From Saccharomycopsis crataegensis (taxonomy: Eukaryota; Ascomycota; Saccharomycetes; Ascoideales; Saccharomycopsidaceae), in the NCBI RefSeq assembly GCF_037102585.1, contig NW_027043830.1, positions 992,001-1,056,000 of the forward strand: a stretch of 64,000 nt of DNA, given 5' to 3'. Made by a program: the position numbers and the translations under genes. Positions 47,440-60,828 of this stretch are shown here, one piece after another (position 1 is the first letter of the stretch; the number at the start of each line of letters is the position of its first letter). The notes under the pieces were generated by a model. That model searched no databases and was not told the origin of the DNA. It worked only from the letters and a program-made list of their open reading frames with translations.

Positions 47440-48993
47440 CTAATAATTATTACAAAAAATAAAACGGAAAAAAACAAAAAATGTAGCAATAGCAGAGAGA
47501 ACAGATGAAAAAACAAAGTAATTAAATATTCCGAGACCAATAAGAGAAAAAATGATCACAAAAAAAAAAAACAATATTGAGAGAGCTGCAATGAGGAAGA
47601 CAGAAATTTTGTACTGATTTCTGGAAGATCCATTCGCTTGAAGTTGGGGACTACTAAATGCAGGCCCTGCTGCATTAGTCCCGAAAATACCAGCAGATAT
47701 CTGCTGGTATTTTCTTTTTGGTACTGAAGCTTGGACAATGTTGGAACTACCATTAGTAGAGGAATCTTGGAAGGTCGAAGAGACAATAGAAGATCCAGTC
47801 GATATTGCAGTGTAAACGTAAACTTCCGTTTGAGATGGTTGCAAAAAGGAGACTTGAATTTGCTTCGGCAAAAATTTCAGAATTTCAAGAAACAGTCACA
47901 CTGCCACTAACATTGATAGAAGGTGTACTAGAATAAAGATCGCTGGCATTTTTAGATAGAGCGGTAGAATTGAATGGAAAGGAAGGATCCCTTTCTGAAG
48001 AAGGAAAATCAAGGACAGTAGTTTGCGCAGAAGAAGTGGCAGATAAATAAGAAAAGGAAGAAATATCTGGGGCGTCCAATACATAACCAGATTCGGTGCC
48101 TCTAATAGATTTTGCAAAAGAAGTATTAGCAACAATTGAAGAAGAAGAACTTGAAGCGACCATAAAAGGAGCCGGAGTGCCAATTCCAGAGGCTGGATTG
48201 TTTGCAATGTTAGAAGCATATAATTCAGTACTTGAAGTAATAGAAACAGAAACCGTTAAATTAGAGTCCACAAGCTGACACTAGTAGAAAATTGGGTTCC
48301 AAATGAAGATTTATTACTGGCATGCTAAAGAGAATCATAGGAAACTGTGACTGCAGAGTTTGAGTTGATACTTAAGCCAATAATGATACTTAACTGGATT
48401 CTATGTGTTGTTGATACTGGAATTGGCAAATGAGCTCAAACTTAAAGTAGACGTATAAGAGGCAACACCAATGGTTAAGCTCAGAGTAGAATCAACAGTA
48501 GCGATGACACTATCGTTAAACTCAATTGGGTCGGTTTTAATACCAGAAACACTGCTACCAAACAGCTTGGTACTTGATCACAAGGTGGGATTGGCTTTCA
48601 CGTCATCAGTTAATCTGTTGGAAACATCCGTAGTGGAAATAACATTATAAACAGCTCAATGCTTGGGTAAATAGAGACACTAAGAGTAACACTACCAGCC
48701 AATTCAATACTTGATTCAATGGTGATATTAGAGTTATTGCAATTAACACCATCGGTCAGGCTAGTTCTAAAAATCAGGGTGGTGGCTGCACTCTCGACTA
48801 AGTTATTTGTCTCTATGTTTATAACGGGATAAATATATACGCTCATGCTGACATCCGGAATAGGAGTAACACCCGACATCCATATTTGTATAGTTGAAAA
48901 TTGAGAATTTTTTCTAAAAGTATTGCTTTTGTGGGGGATGATGCTTGATGTATACAGACAATTGGTTATAAGACAGGAATCCTCGTTTATCAT
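47440..48993 (-). pseudogene. Decayed adhesin gene
   Basis: Three successive minus-strand frames (48993-48610, 48271-47885 and 47871-47440) all read as Ser/Thr-rich surface-protein sequence but are not joined in frame. The first carries repeats of the S-V-x-I-Y-P-(V/S)-I type. The second reads LTVSVSITSSTELYASN and similar; the third ends in two hydrophobic segments. Only the first has an ATG, and no signal peptide is seen. I interpret this as a host adhesin relic broken by several indels, next to the transposon insertion. Confidence 0.6.
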
Positions 48994-49338
48994 CCTTCCA
49001 AACGGAGAAAAGATTTGTGCGATATCGTATAGAATATCACATTTACTCTGGCAATATTATACGAAATGGATATACCGCCGAGCGAGAAAGAAGATAGGAA
49101 TCATGTTGATGGGTTATAACTAAGAGTTTATTACTGTCTGTTGTTTGAATATGTACTGTATGTGTAAGACACGAAGGTTGATGATAATATTATTAATCTC
49201 TGGATAAATCCAAACGGTTAACAATAAACCTTATATTTTGAACTCTGTTTGTAGGAAGTTTTCTAAAAGTTTCTTTTTCGCCTTCTGAAAGGCTGTAGTG
49301 CAATCGAGTATACGAATTTTGTCAAAACTTAGGCAGTA

Positions 49339-49565
49339 CGCTAGGCGGCGTCATGATGGTCTTACCGGATAGGAGGTCCGGAACTCCGATACGGCAATGG
49401 ATTCACGTGGCGTTGCCGTGCCAGTTTAGAGTACATAGTGATAGAATCCCTAACAAAATAGGCTTCAACGGAGGGATCGAGCGAAGGATCAGAAGGATAT
49501 TAGCCGACCGAGATCTCTCCAAAGTTGACATGCAGCCCCCAACTGCGACTACAGTAAGCTCACGT
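49339..49565. other. GC-rich island of unknown origin
   Basis: Clearly richer in G and C than the surrounding 35-40% DNA. It contains a plus-strand 71-codon frame from the ATG at 49353 and neighbouring inverted repeats: GGAGGTCCGGAACTCC at 49372-49387, and CGGCAA (49392-49397) pairing with TTGCCG (49413-49418). It could be a structured RNA, a fragment of a foreign element, or a degenerate gene. I cannot decide. Confidence 0.4.
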
Positions 49566-50030
49566 TAACCCATTCCAATGACAAATTTAGTGGTGCGCCA
49601 CCTTGCCCCTATTTTGCACCGCTGCAGCGCCAAAATGTGGACACTGTACGCTAAAAAATTGTAGTGGTTGTTGTTTCTTCAATTGTCAGCAAGCCTATTT
49701 TATTATTATTATAAATAATCTTATCTAATTATAACCAAAGTCACTCTAATTGCACAAAACCATTTTGTTAGAAAATATTGCCGTCAATACACAAAAAGTA
49801 GCCCGCCAAAAATACGCGAAAATGGAACATGTTTAATATCATAAAGGCGAAAAGACAAGAAATTATATAAGGCAAATTCATTATCGAAGAAGTGGTTGAG
49901 TAAAATTATCAAGACCAAAGTATCGCAATACCACGGTGGTGCAATCCAGTTCCCCCCTCCACCGCCACGGGATAGCTTTTCACAAAAACACACAAAAATT
50001 ACTATCCGCAACATCAAAACTAATATATAA

Positions 50031-50038
50031 CACGTGAC
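50031..50038. promoter_or_regulatory. CACGTGAC (Cbf1-type E-box) upstream of ATP17
   Basis: The reverse orientation of the GTCACGTG site before the OPA3-like gene, 138 bp before the ATP17 ATG. Confidence 0.4.
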
Positions 50039-50175
50039 ACATTGGTAGCGTCCTGATTGGCCGAAAATCTCAGTGCAAGAAAAAAAAAACTGGCAACTCG
50101 ACTGGGTATTTTTTTCTTCTGGTGTTAATAGCTACTTGTATAGCGAATAATAGCACCATATATCATTAATCAGCC

Positions 50176-50946
50176 ATGTCTTTTGTTGCTAGACGTCAAT
50201 TGTCCACTTTGATCCCACCAAAGATCGCCTCAGTTAAGGTATGTTAAATAATGGGTGCAATTTGGGAGGGAAATGGAATGAAAAAGTATCGGCTGGGGTG
50301 TCGATTGTAATTTTAAAAGAATCTTGTTTTAATCCATAGATATAATGATTTGGGATCTGGAATATTTGGAAAACTTCTTGGAATTAAAAATAGAAGCGAA
50401 TAGTAATATTTGGTATACTTTTTTTTTTTTTTTTAAAAATGATTGGAAATCACGTACTTCTCGGGTTGAAATTGAACCATTTTCCATCCAAGATTTATAT
50501 TTGATGATCTATAATGAGATGAAAACATGCTGAGCTGGCTTATGAACTGCAAAAATACTATCGTATCAAAAATCAAATGAATTCCAAACTGGTGCAATAG
50601 AATCAGTAATGTCCGAAGTTCAAGTCATTTTCTTCTCCTGTCCAATATAAACTTGAATCGCTATGCTTTCTAACTCTCCAACAACTCACTAACAATTCCT
50701 TTTTAGAACTTGGGCGCCAACCCAAACGCCAAGCGTATGAACAACGTCGTTGCTTTCTACAAGGCTCTTCCACAAGGTAAGGCTGCTGAAATTCAACCTC
50801 GTGGTGTCATTGGCCGTTACAGAGCTAAGTATTTTGACGGTGACAACGCCAGTGGTAAGCCAATCTTCCACTTGGCCTTGACCATCTTGATTGGTGGTTA
50901 CTCTTTGGAATACTACTTCCACCACGCTGCCGGTGGTCACCACTAA
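50176..50946 (+). CDS. ATP17: Mitochondrial ATP synthase subunit f, one intron
   Basis: A spliced gene of 100 residues (S. cerevisiae Atp17 has 101): exon 1 at 50176-50238 and exon 2 at 50707-50946. The intron 50239-50706 (468 nt) has donor GTATGT, branch CACTAAC and acceptor TTTTAG. Exon 1 gives MSFVARRQLSTLIPPKIASVK, an amphipathic mitochondrial presequence-like start; exon 2 gives NLGANPNAKRMNNVV...YKALPQGKA. AKYFDGDNASGKP and the membrane segment HLALTILIGGYSLEYYFHH are strongly like yeast Atp17. Subunit f is part of the F1Fo-ATP synthase membrane sector. The intron is much longer than the others in the window. Confidence 0.94.
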
Positions 50947-51691
50947 ACTATATGACCAGCAAAAAAGAAAACATAACAACAAAACCAACCAACTTCCATT
51001 CTTCAACTTAACGAAAACTAAATTCATAAGCAGCAATTTGAAAAAAAAAAAAAAATAAACCGAAAAATTAAATATTGTTAATCATTATGTTTCTCATGGA
51101 AAATCCAAAGGTCACTTATTATTTTTTATTTTTGTTATTTTTTTTTGGAAGAATTGCCTGTTTTTGGTGGCATATGATTTATTTGTACTTTGATTAAATA
51201 ACATGAAAATTACTACAAATGAATATATTCAGGACTGATTACATATTACTAATAAGAAAAGAGTGGTTTGTAATAGATGTAGTAAACAAAGAATCTTTAA
51301 TGAAAAGAGATATTTGAAAATATGTTGTAGGATGAATCAGCGATATTAATGAACTATTATTTAAAGTGCTATCAATTGGAGAATGACTTCTAGTCATTGA
51401 AATAGAGTTATTGTCAAATATAGCGTTTCAGAAAATTCGCTTAGTTGACGCTTTAATACCTTAATAAGTTCATTAGCTTATAAAGATTACAAAAAATTCC
51501 TTTTTTTTTTCTATTTTCTCGCAAATTAGAAGGCCATTTCATAATATATATAAAAAAAAGTTGAATATGACAAAAAAAAATCAGAAATATATCCAGATAC
51601 AAAAGATCGAAACACACCACCAACAAGATGAAATGAAATTAGGTCAAAATTAAGAGAGGTCATGAAATAATAAAGTTAACACACAGAAAAC
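50947..51691. other. Convergent 3' regions of ATP17 and CDC48
   Basis: About 745 bases, very AT-rich with A and T runs. No gene is seen. Confidence 0.6.
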
Positions 51692-54650
<2,959 letters not shown>

Positions 54651-57600
54651 ATGTCTTCACTTCCCGATTTACAATCAACACAGTCTATTACGAAGTTTCT
54701 TCGGACATCATCGGATTTGGAAAAAATATTCGAACTCATTAAGATCCTTCTCAAAGATGATCATTGTGTCTTACCAAAGAAAGAATTGTTTATTAGTCAA
54801 TTGTTAGAACAAAAGCTCAATAATGATACAAATCTGATACTGACTAAAGCAAACAGAAAGAAGCAAGTCTCCTTCTATAAAGAGTGGCAGACTTGGGAAG
54901 TTTTGAGTACAATTCTTGACCGAAGTTCTCAAGACTGCTCATTTGAAGTGATTCAATCTCTCAAGTCTATCAAATACTTGGAACTTCTAGATCTTTGTAT
55001 GGGCTGTGCTGAATCTCGTGTCACTACCTCTTTCTTGGAGTTTATTGATTTATTACTACAAAAAAATTATTTGGTGACTTCGAAAACTAACAATGTTCTC
55101 GGAATGTATTTGAGAGGATTCAACAAGTTCATAAGTCAAATATCACCAATACCGTATCCACAATTCAAAATATTTGAGAATTTGTTTAATTATTTAGTAA
55201 ATAATGGATCTGTCAATGTGAAATTTGCTGATAGAAATGTCCTATCTGTGAAGAGCCACCCAATTAAGGAATTTGTCAAGTTTTATAAAGATAACTCCCA
55301 GTTTCTCGTGGAACACTACATTGCCAATGATCTTCTAAATAATCTTGCTTCTTTGGTAGCAAACTCAGAACTTTCAGATTTCGTGACTCGTTTAATAAAC
55401 ATGTTCTGGGAAAATTCCATTTCATTTGAAATCACAAATATGGATCAATTCCAGCTTTCCACCCTTGTTAATCATTTCAATTTATTCATCGAGAAACTCT
55501 ATTCTGATGAAAACATCAAAACCATTTATACTTTGCTTCTCAGAAATTTAACGGAAGCTCTTATTTATCATAATTTTTCTGTTAATACTGCTATTGTTAG
55601 CGATACAAATGGCAAGATCATTAATACTATTATCTCTAATGATAAATTGGCGGTGTCAATTCATCAACTCGTGGAAATCAATATTTTGGAAACACCAAAA
55701 ACCAAATCTGTGAGTTTGAACTCCGAATTTTTGGAATCTTTATATAAGGCAGAGATTGGCAAAGTCTTAGAATTGGAAAAGGTAGATTTCCTGGTGATTT
55801 CTGAAAAAACTGATGAAGGTTTATCAGCGATTGTTGACTCGATAGATAGAAAAAAATTGAAAACTGTTAATTTTCAATTACTCTCCAAGTTGATGGTTAT
55901 GGAAACAGATTACGCTATGTCTTTGAAGGATTGCATCGAAAAATATGGCACGCTTGTTATTATTCTTCATTTCCAGGGTTCACAATTACTTGAATCATCT
56001 ATATTCCTTCCGTGGTTCAAGTTTTACACTAGCAATTCTTATTCATTTATTCAAATGCTCGAATTATTTCGCAAAATGGCTGTGGTTTGCAAGTTTCAAA
56101 TGGGGGATTTTAAGCTTTTCCAGGGTCAACTATTTTCCAGAGTAAGAATCTTGTCTTTAACCCAACTCGATAAGGTGCTTCATTCCACTTTTGAGGCAGC
56201 TATTAACAAGAGTACCAGTGATTATTCCAGAGACTCGTATTTTGTGTTATTGTGGATATTATTGCGATACTTATCTGGCCCAGCTTACGAAAAATTCATT
56301 AATAATCAAAACCATAATGCGATCCTCTTGGGTTTCTTGAAAGAATTAGTATCATCGTTCAAATTTCTAAGCAACAGTGAATGGTATTATAAAGTTGTTT
56401 TTCAATTATTAACAATTTTTAGTGGAGATGAACTCGAAAACTTGAGTCAAGATTTGGAGCCAAAATTTATCAACAAAGCTTTAAAAGTGAAAAATGTCAG
56501 CTCTGTCATGGTGGCGTTAAGATACATTGAATGTTTTCCAAATCTGGTTGCAGTTGGAAAATTCAACTTGTCTGAGGTAATTGAAAAAATTATAAAGGAC
56601 GCTAAAAAGAATGATAAGACCGAAATTATCTTGATAATTTTCCAAAGATTTTTCAATGTCTTGGCATTAGTAGAAAATCAAGAAGCTATCGAAAAGCTTG
56701 TAGATATTTTCATTGAGAAATACATTGAAGATGAAATTTCCTTTTGGAATGTCTTAGACAATCAATTATTGTTTGAAGTTCCATCCGTTAACCACGGATT
56801 AATCAAATCAATAAGTACCAGGATTCTGAAGGCCAAATCGGTATTAAATCAAAATCTTCTCAAGGCAATTCAAAGAATTCCGATAGAGTGCTATAACAGA
56901 ATAGAAAAAGTTGATTTGCTTGACATCCTACTGAATCTCATTTTTGAAGACTCGCTTGATTTTGATACTACCAATGCTGGAAAGTTGGCAATTTGTCATC
57001 TCCTCAGCTCTCCAACGCACAGATCGAAGATTGAAACTGATGTCAAATTTTTAGAAAAATTATTTGCATCTGGCTCTGAAGTTGCGAATGCTGAAATCGT
57101 GAAGCATGTGGTAGAAAATCATCTTAAACAGTATAATGATACTGCGTCAGTCATCTATTTGAATTCCTTGGTTTCATGGACGGACAAATGTTTGAAATCA
57201 ACTGAGGCTGGTAAATGGGTATTTGTGCAAAATGTTATTTTGAATGATATCACAAACTATTATTCTTTTGAAGAGAAATTTAAAGCCTTGCAACAGGAAT
57301 ATGTGTTATTTTGCATTGGTTATTTGAAAGAATGTTCGTTATCCTGGAAATCCGAAAACTCAACAAAAAAGGCATCCAGCAAAAAGTCCGTCAAGAAGGG
57401 TACAATTGTTGATTCCGAGATTTTAGAAGTTGTATGCAGAGGATTATTTAATTTGGAAGTGCCGAACGATACAGCTTTGTCAATTAGTAATATTGATCTA
57501 TCAATTTTGAAGGACTATAATCTACAAAAATTAAAAACCGGATTATTTTCAATTCTTCCAAAAGTTTCCAAAGCTATGGATTTCAAGTTTGTGGCATACT

Positions 57601-58622
57601 ACATTAATTTATACTTGATTATATCTCAAGACAATATTGATGATGGAGATGCTGATGCTGGTAAGATATTAGGTGATTTAAATGACGACGTTGCATCACT
57701 AAGTGTTCTTAAAGTCTTGAATGACATTGAAGAAGTAGATTTTGTGATGCTATATACCTACGCCCTACAACTATTGAATAACACCAATAATAATAAAGTT
57801 GCAATTATGGGATTATTAGCTATTTTCCTTAAGTCATTGAAATCCCGGTCTAGTGAATTTGATAAATTGGATAAAACAAAATTACTCTCTGACACTTTAA
57901 CTTCATTCATGGAAATGCTTGATAATTCTTGCAAATTTGATGAGAACATCCTTTCTTCTATGGCCATCATCATGAATTATTCTATGGGTGATGCGAACTT
58001 CTTGCTCTCTCAATACTCATTTGAGCTCTCCCTTACAATCTTATTCAAGATCATTCAAATGATGTTACAGAGTTCCAGCGTATTGGTTTATCAGAAGATA
58101 ACAAAAATTTTGGGGAGAATTCTTTTGTTATACCGTTTCAGACTTCGTGGGAGATACCATATCATCGTGTCGATATATAATTCTCTCCTTGGTTACCTTG
58201 CGAAAGATTCAATGGGTGGTAGTTTACAGGACAAGATTGAATGTGCCCATTTGTACAGTCGTGCTTTGGGTAATTTAGTGCAGCCAAATGATCAAGCAGC
58301 CAAGAGTATAACTCGTGGTGGTGGTAGTAACAATAATAGTTCCAGTAATAAGGAATTGCTCACTTCTAATGTTAACTTGATCAAGAAGGATATGAGACCT
58401 CATTTGGCCAACATGATATTGCAGTTTGTCAAGTACTCTTTGTCTTTAGGTTTTAGCAATCAAGTTAGAGACCTTGTGGTTAACCAAGGGATCTTCTTGA
58501 TCCTTGATACCATTTCCGCTAGTGAGTTAAGTTTTGTGAACGCCAATTTGGATGTCAGTGGCAGAAGTTATTTCAAGACTGTTTACGAAGATTACAACAA
58601 ATTCGGAAAATGGAAAGAGTGA
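54651..58622 (+). CDS. URB2: Ribosome biogenesis protein Urb2/Npa2
   Basis: A 1323-residue nucleolar protein for early 60S subunit assembly (27S pre-rRNA processing), acting with Urb1 and other factors. It is helical throughout with alpha-solenoid-like character. The recognisable part is the C-terminal Urb2/Npa2 domain (about 1090-1320), including LVYQKITKILGRILLLYRFRL, GRYHIIVSIYNSLL, CAHLYSRALGNLVQP and the end FKTVYEDYNKFGKWKE. A Lys-rich patch (about 902-918, KKASSKKSVKKG) may aid nucleolar targeting. A few CTG codons occur in variable segments (for example in NDTNLIL near residue 62), useful for testing the genetic code. The ATG at 54651 is the first in the frame. Confidence 0.88.
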   Translation: MSSLPDLQSTQSITKFLRTSSDLEKIFELIKILLKDDHCVLPKKELFISQLLEQKLNNDTNLILTKANRKKQVSFYKEWQTWEVLSTILDRSSQDCSFEVIQSLKSIKYLELLDLCMGCAESRVTTSFLEFIDLLLQKNYLVTSKTNNVLGMYLRGFNKFISQISPIPYPQFKIFENLFNYLVNNGSVNVKFADRNVLSVKSHPIKEFVKFYKDNSQFLVEHYIANDLLNNLASLVANSELSDFVTRLINMFWENSISFEITNMDQFQLSTLVNHFNLFIEKLYSDENIKTIYTLLLRNLTEALIYHNFSVNTAIVSDTNGKIINTIISNDKLAVSIHQLVEINILETPKTKSVSLNSEFLESLYKAEIGKVLELEKVDFLVISEKTDEGLSAIVDSIDRKKLKTVNFQLLSKLMVMETDYAMSLKDCIEKYGTLVIILHFQGSQLLESSIFLPWFKFYTSNSYSFIQMLELFRKMAVVCKFQMGDFKLFQGQLFSRVRILSLTQLDKVLHSTFEAAINKSTSDYSRDSYFVLLWILLRYLSGPAYEKFINNQNHNAILLGFLKELVSSFKFLSNSEWYYKVVFQLLTIFSGDELENLSQDLEPKFINKALKVKNVSSVMVALRYIECFPNLVAVGKFNLSEVIEKIIKDAKKNDKTEIILIIFQRFFNVLALVENQEAIEKLVDIFIEKYIEDEISFWNVLDNQLLFEVPSVNHGLIKSISTRILKAKSVLNQNLLKAIQRIPIECYNRIEKVDLLDILLNLIFEDSLDFDTTNAGKLAICHLLSSPTHRSKIETDVKFLEKLFASGSEVANAEIVKHVVENHLKQYNDTASVIYLNSLVSWTDKCLKSTEAGKWVFVQNVILNDITNYYSFEEKFKALQQEYVLFCIGYLKECSLSWKSENSTKKASSKKSVKKGTIVDSEILEVVCRGLFNLEVPNDTALSISNIDLSILKDYNLQKLKTGLFSILPKVSKAMDFKFVAYYINLYLIISQDNIDDGDADAGKILGDLNDDVASLSVLKVLNDIEEVDFVMLYTYALQLLNNTNNNKVAIMGLLAIFLKSLKSRSSEFDKLDKTKLLSDTLTSFMEMLDNSCKFDENILSSMAIIMNYSMGDANFLLSQYSFELSLTILFKIIQMMLQSSSVLVYQKITKILGRILLLYRFRLRGRYHIIVSIYNSLLGYLAKDSMGGSLQDKIECAHLYSRALGNLVQPNDQAAKSITRGGGSNNNSSSNKELLTSNVNLIKKDMRPHLANMILQFVKYSLSLGFSNQVRDLVVNQGIFLILDTISASELSFVNANLDVSGRSYFKTVYEDYNKFGKWKE

Positions 58623-59298
58623 TTGTACCATATAATTTTGTATAATCACTACTGAATAGAATTACTGTTTTTATCAAGAGCTGTAATGATCTAGACACTT
58701 TCTTACTTTTCTTTCTCTTTCTTTCTTTTTATTGTTCTTATCTTTTCTTCTCTCTTCTTTATTTAACTCCTTTCCTTATCTCCGACAACCTCCTTATCTC
58801 CGACTACCTTTTTATTTCCCTTTGAGTTCCCTTTTAGGTAAGTCTTACTTTCTTTTCTCACCTATAAAAAGCTTACTTCATCTATTCCTTTTAGTTTTTA
58901 TTCTTCTTTAATATACTTTAACTACTATGTTACCCAACTAAACCATTACAAGAGCCACATTGTAAGCATACTGGCTATATTTTCCCTGTCATTGCATTAC
59001 TATTGTGCAAGTGAGGAGATTTTGTGAGAAATTATATAATACCAGTATTTCTAATGAGCTGGGGGCCGAAAGTCAAAGTCAGAGAGTTTTTTAAGGGGAA
59101 CTATTGTAGACTATTTGTTTTCTCATATGTATATATGTATAGGCTAAAACGTAGGCGTTTGTTAAATTCCGTGCCGGGTCCCGTTCCGGTCCGAAAGCTT
59201 ACCACCTAAATTAAATCCTGATAGATAAAGTCCCATTAGGGGGAGATTTTGGCGGCTTTCTCGCTATTTCTAACAACATATTCGGGCAGCTCCCAATA
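58623..59298. promoter_or_regulatory. URB2 3' region and aldo-keto reductase promoter
   Basis: The first part is pyrimidine-rich, with direct repeats of CTCCTTATCTCCGAC near 58770-58805. At 59175-59183 CGGGTCCCG and at 59186-59193 CCGGTCCG form two CGG/CCG inverted pairs about 110 bp before the reductase ATG, the type of site bound by Zn2Cys6 activators. Confidence 0.4.
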
Positions 59299-60255
59299 AT
59301 GGCTCTCCTCAAGAACTGTACCACAACTTTTAAACTAAACACCGGGGCCACCATCCCTGCCGTTGGCTTAGGCACCTGGAACTCAACTGATGAAAAAGAA
59401 GCCAAGGGTGCTGTGGTTGCTGCCATCAAGGCAGGCTATCGCCATATTGACACTGCTTACATCTACCGCAATGAAAAGCAAATTGGCGAGGGGATCAAGG
59501 AAGCCATTAACTCTGGACTTGTAAAAAGAGAGGAATTGTTCGTCACCACCAAGTTGTGGTGTTTTGACCAAACTGATCCTTTGCCTGCTCTTGAAGGATC
59601 TATTGAAAGATTGGGGCTTGACTACATTGATTTATACTTGATGCATTGGCCAATTCCAATACATAAGAGAGAGGATGCTAATGGCAACTTGATTTGGCAG
59701 CCACCTTTAGATGATCCGAATAGAGCGGAATATTTCCGTAAAGATTGGGATTTCTTCAAAACTTGGGAACTTATGTCGAAATTACCGGAATCTGGTTTGA
59801 CGAAAGCGGTTGGTGTGTCCAATTTTACTGCTGGTAGATTGGAAGCTCTTTGCTCTAAGGGCAAATTAATCCCAGCCTGTAATCAAGTGCAATTGCATCC
59901 ATTGTTACCTGAAATTGAACTATTGGAAGTGGCTAACAAGTATGGGGTTATTCTTGAAGCTTATTCACCATTAGGATCCCAAAACACACCAGTTTTAAAG
60001 AACGAGTTCATCAGTGAAATTGCAAAAAAGAATGATATCCCCGCTGCCAATGTCATTTTTAGTTGGATTGTATCTAGAGGTATCGTGGTTTTGCCAAAAT
60101 CGGTGAAAGAAGCCAGAATTGTTAGTAATTTGAAGACTATAGATTTGCCAAAGGAAGATATGGAAGCTTTGACAGAATATGCAAGTAGGAATGGTGGCCC
60201 TGCTAGAGTTGCTACTTCTAAATGGTTACCTGAAGGTTTCTGGGAAGAATATTGA
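59299..60255 (+). CDS. Aldo-keto reductase (Gcy1/Ypr1-like)
   Basis: A 318-residue NADPH-dependent reductase of the AKR superfamily, cytosolic, probably acting on aldehydes, ketones or glycerol derivatives. The (beta/alpha)8 barrel is complete. Family signatures: GTWNS, GYRHIDTAYIYRNEKQIG with the catalytic Asp and Tyr, the Lys in TTKLW, the His in LYLMHWPI, GVSNFTAGRLE, NQVQLHPLLP, and the cofactor loop VLPKSVKEARI. Residue count and motifs are closest in pattern to the yeast Gcy1/Ypr1/Gre3 group; the exact substrate cannot be told from sequence. The upstream CGG/CCG pairs suggest inducible expression by a zinc-cluster factor. Confidence 0.9.
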   Translation: MALLKNCTTTFKLNTGATIPAVGLGTWNSTDEKEAKGAVVAAIKAGYRHIDTAYIYRNEKQIGEGIKEAINSGLVKREELFVTTKLWCFDQTDPLPALEGSIERLGLDYIDLYLMHWPIPIHKREDANGNLIWQPPLDDPNRAEYFRKDWDFFKTWELMSKLPESGLTKAVGVSNFTAGRLEALCSKGKLIPACNQVQLHPLLPEIELLEVANKYGVILEAYSPLGSQNTPVLKNEFISEIAKKNDIPAANVIFSWIVSRGIVVLPKSVKEARIVSNLKTIDLPKEDMEALTEYASRNGGPARVATSKWLPEGFWEEY

Positions 60256-60828
60256 TTATAAATCATACTGAATTTAAACTGAATTTATACTGAATTTATG
60301 GGGTTCTTTGTTCTTATTCTAGTCAGATATATTAGAAATATATATTGTTCTTTCTTGTTTTTACTCTTTCTGAATGCTATTTAATAAACAATATACGCGA
60401 TATTGTTTATAGCTGTAATCATTTATAGATGCCTTGCGAAATAATATCAGTTTCCTGATACTCGTAGTAGCATTCACAAATCACTAATTTCTTTCAATCT
60501 TACCCTGCAAATTCCTTCTATATTTCTTTTCTTTTCTATCCTATGCTTGCTTACTCCAGCCTACCATTTCCTTGACTTCTTCGGCATTTCTTAACCTATT
60601 GTTTTCCAAGCTTCCAATCCTTAATTAATTCTGTTATATATCTGTTATCTTCAGTAAAATTCTGCAATCAAAGGAAAAGCTCACTCTCTTCGTTTTTGAA
60701 AGAGTAAGCTACTCTAATAAATTAGGCAAACTACATTCTTAATCAAATTTCCCGTGTATTTTCTGTATTATTTCTTGAACATTTGTATCAGATGAAATAT
60801 ATTATAGTTAAATGAAAAGAATACTAAG
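60256..60828. other. Convergent 3' regions of the reductase and DIA2
   Basis: 570 bases. Near 60260-60300 CTGAATTTA-type units repeat three times. No gene is seen. Confidence 0.55.

Larger units (their letters stand above)
48994..50175. other. Intergenic region with GC-rich island; ATP17 promoter
   Basis: The first 300 bases are AT-rich. The island at 49339-49565 is described separately. The last 200 bases are the ATP17 promoter, with CACGTGAC at 50031-50038 and a TATA-like region near 50015. Confidence 0.5.
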
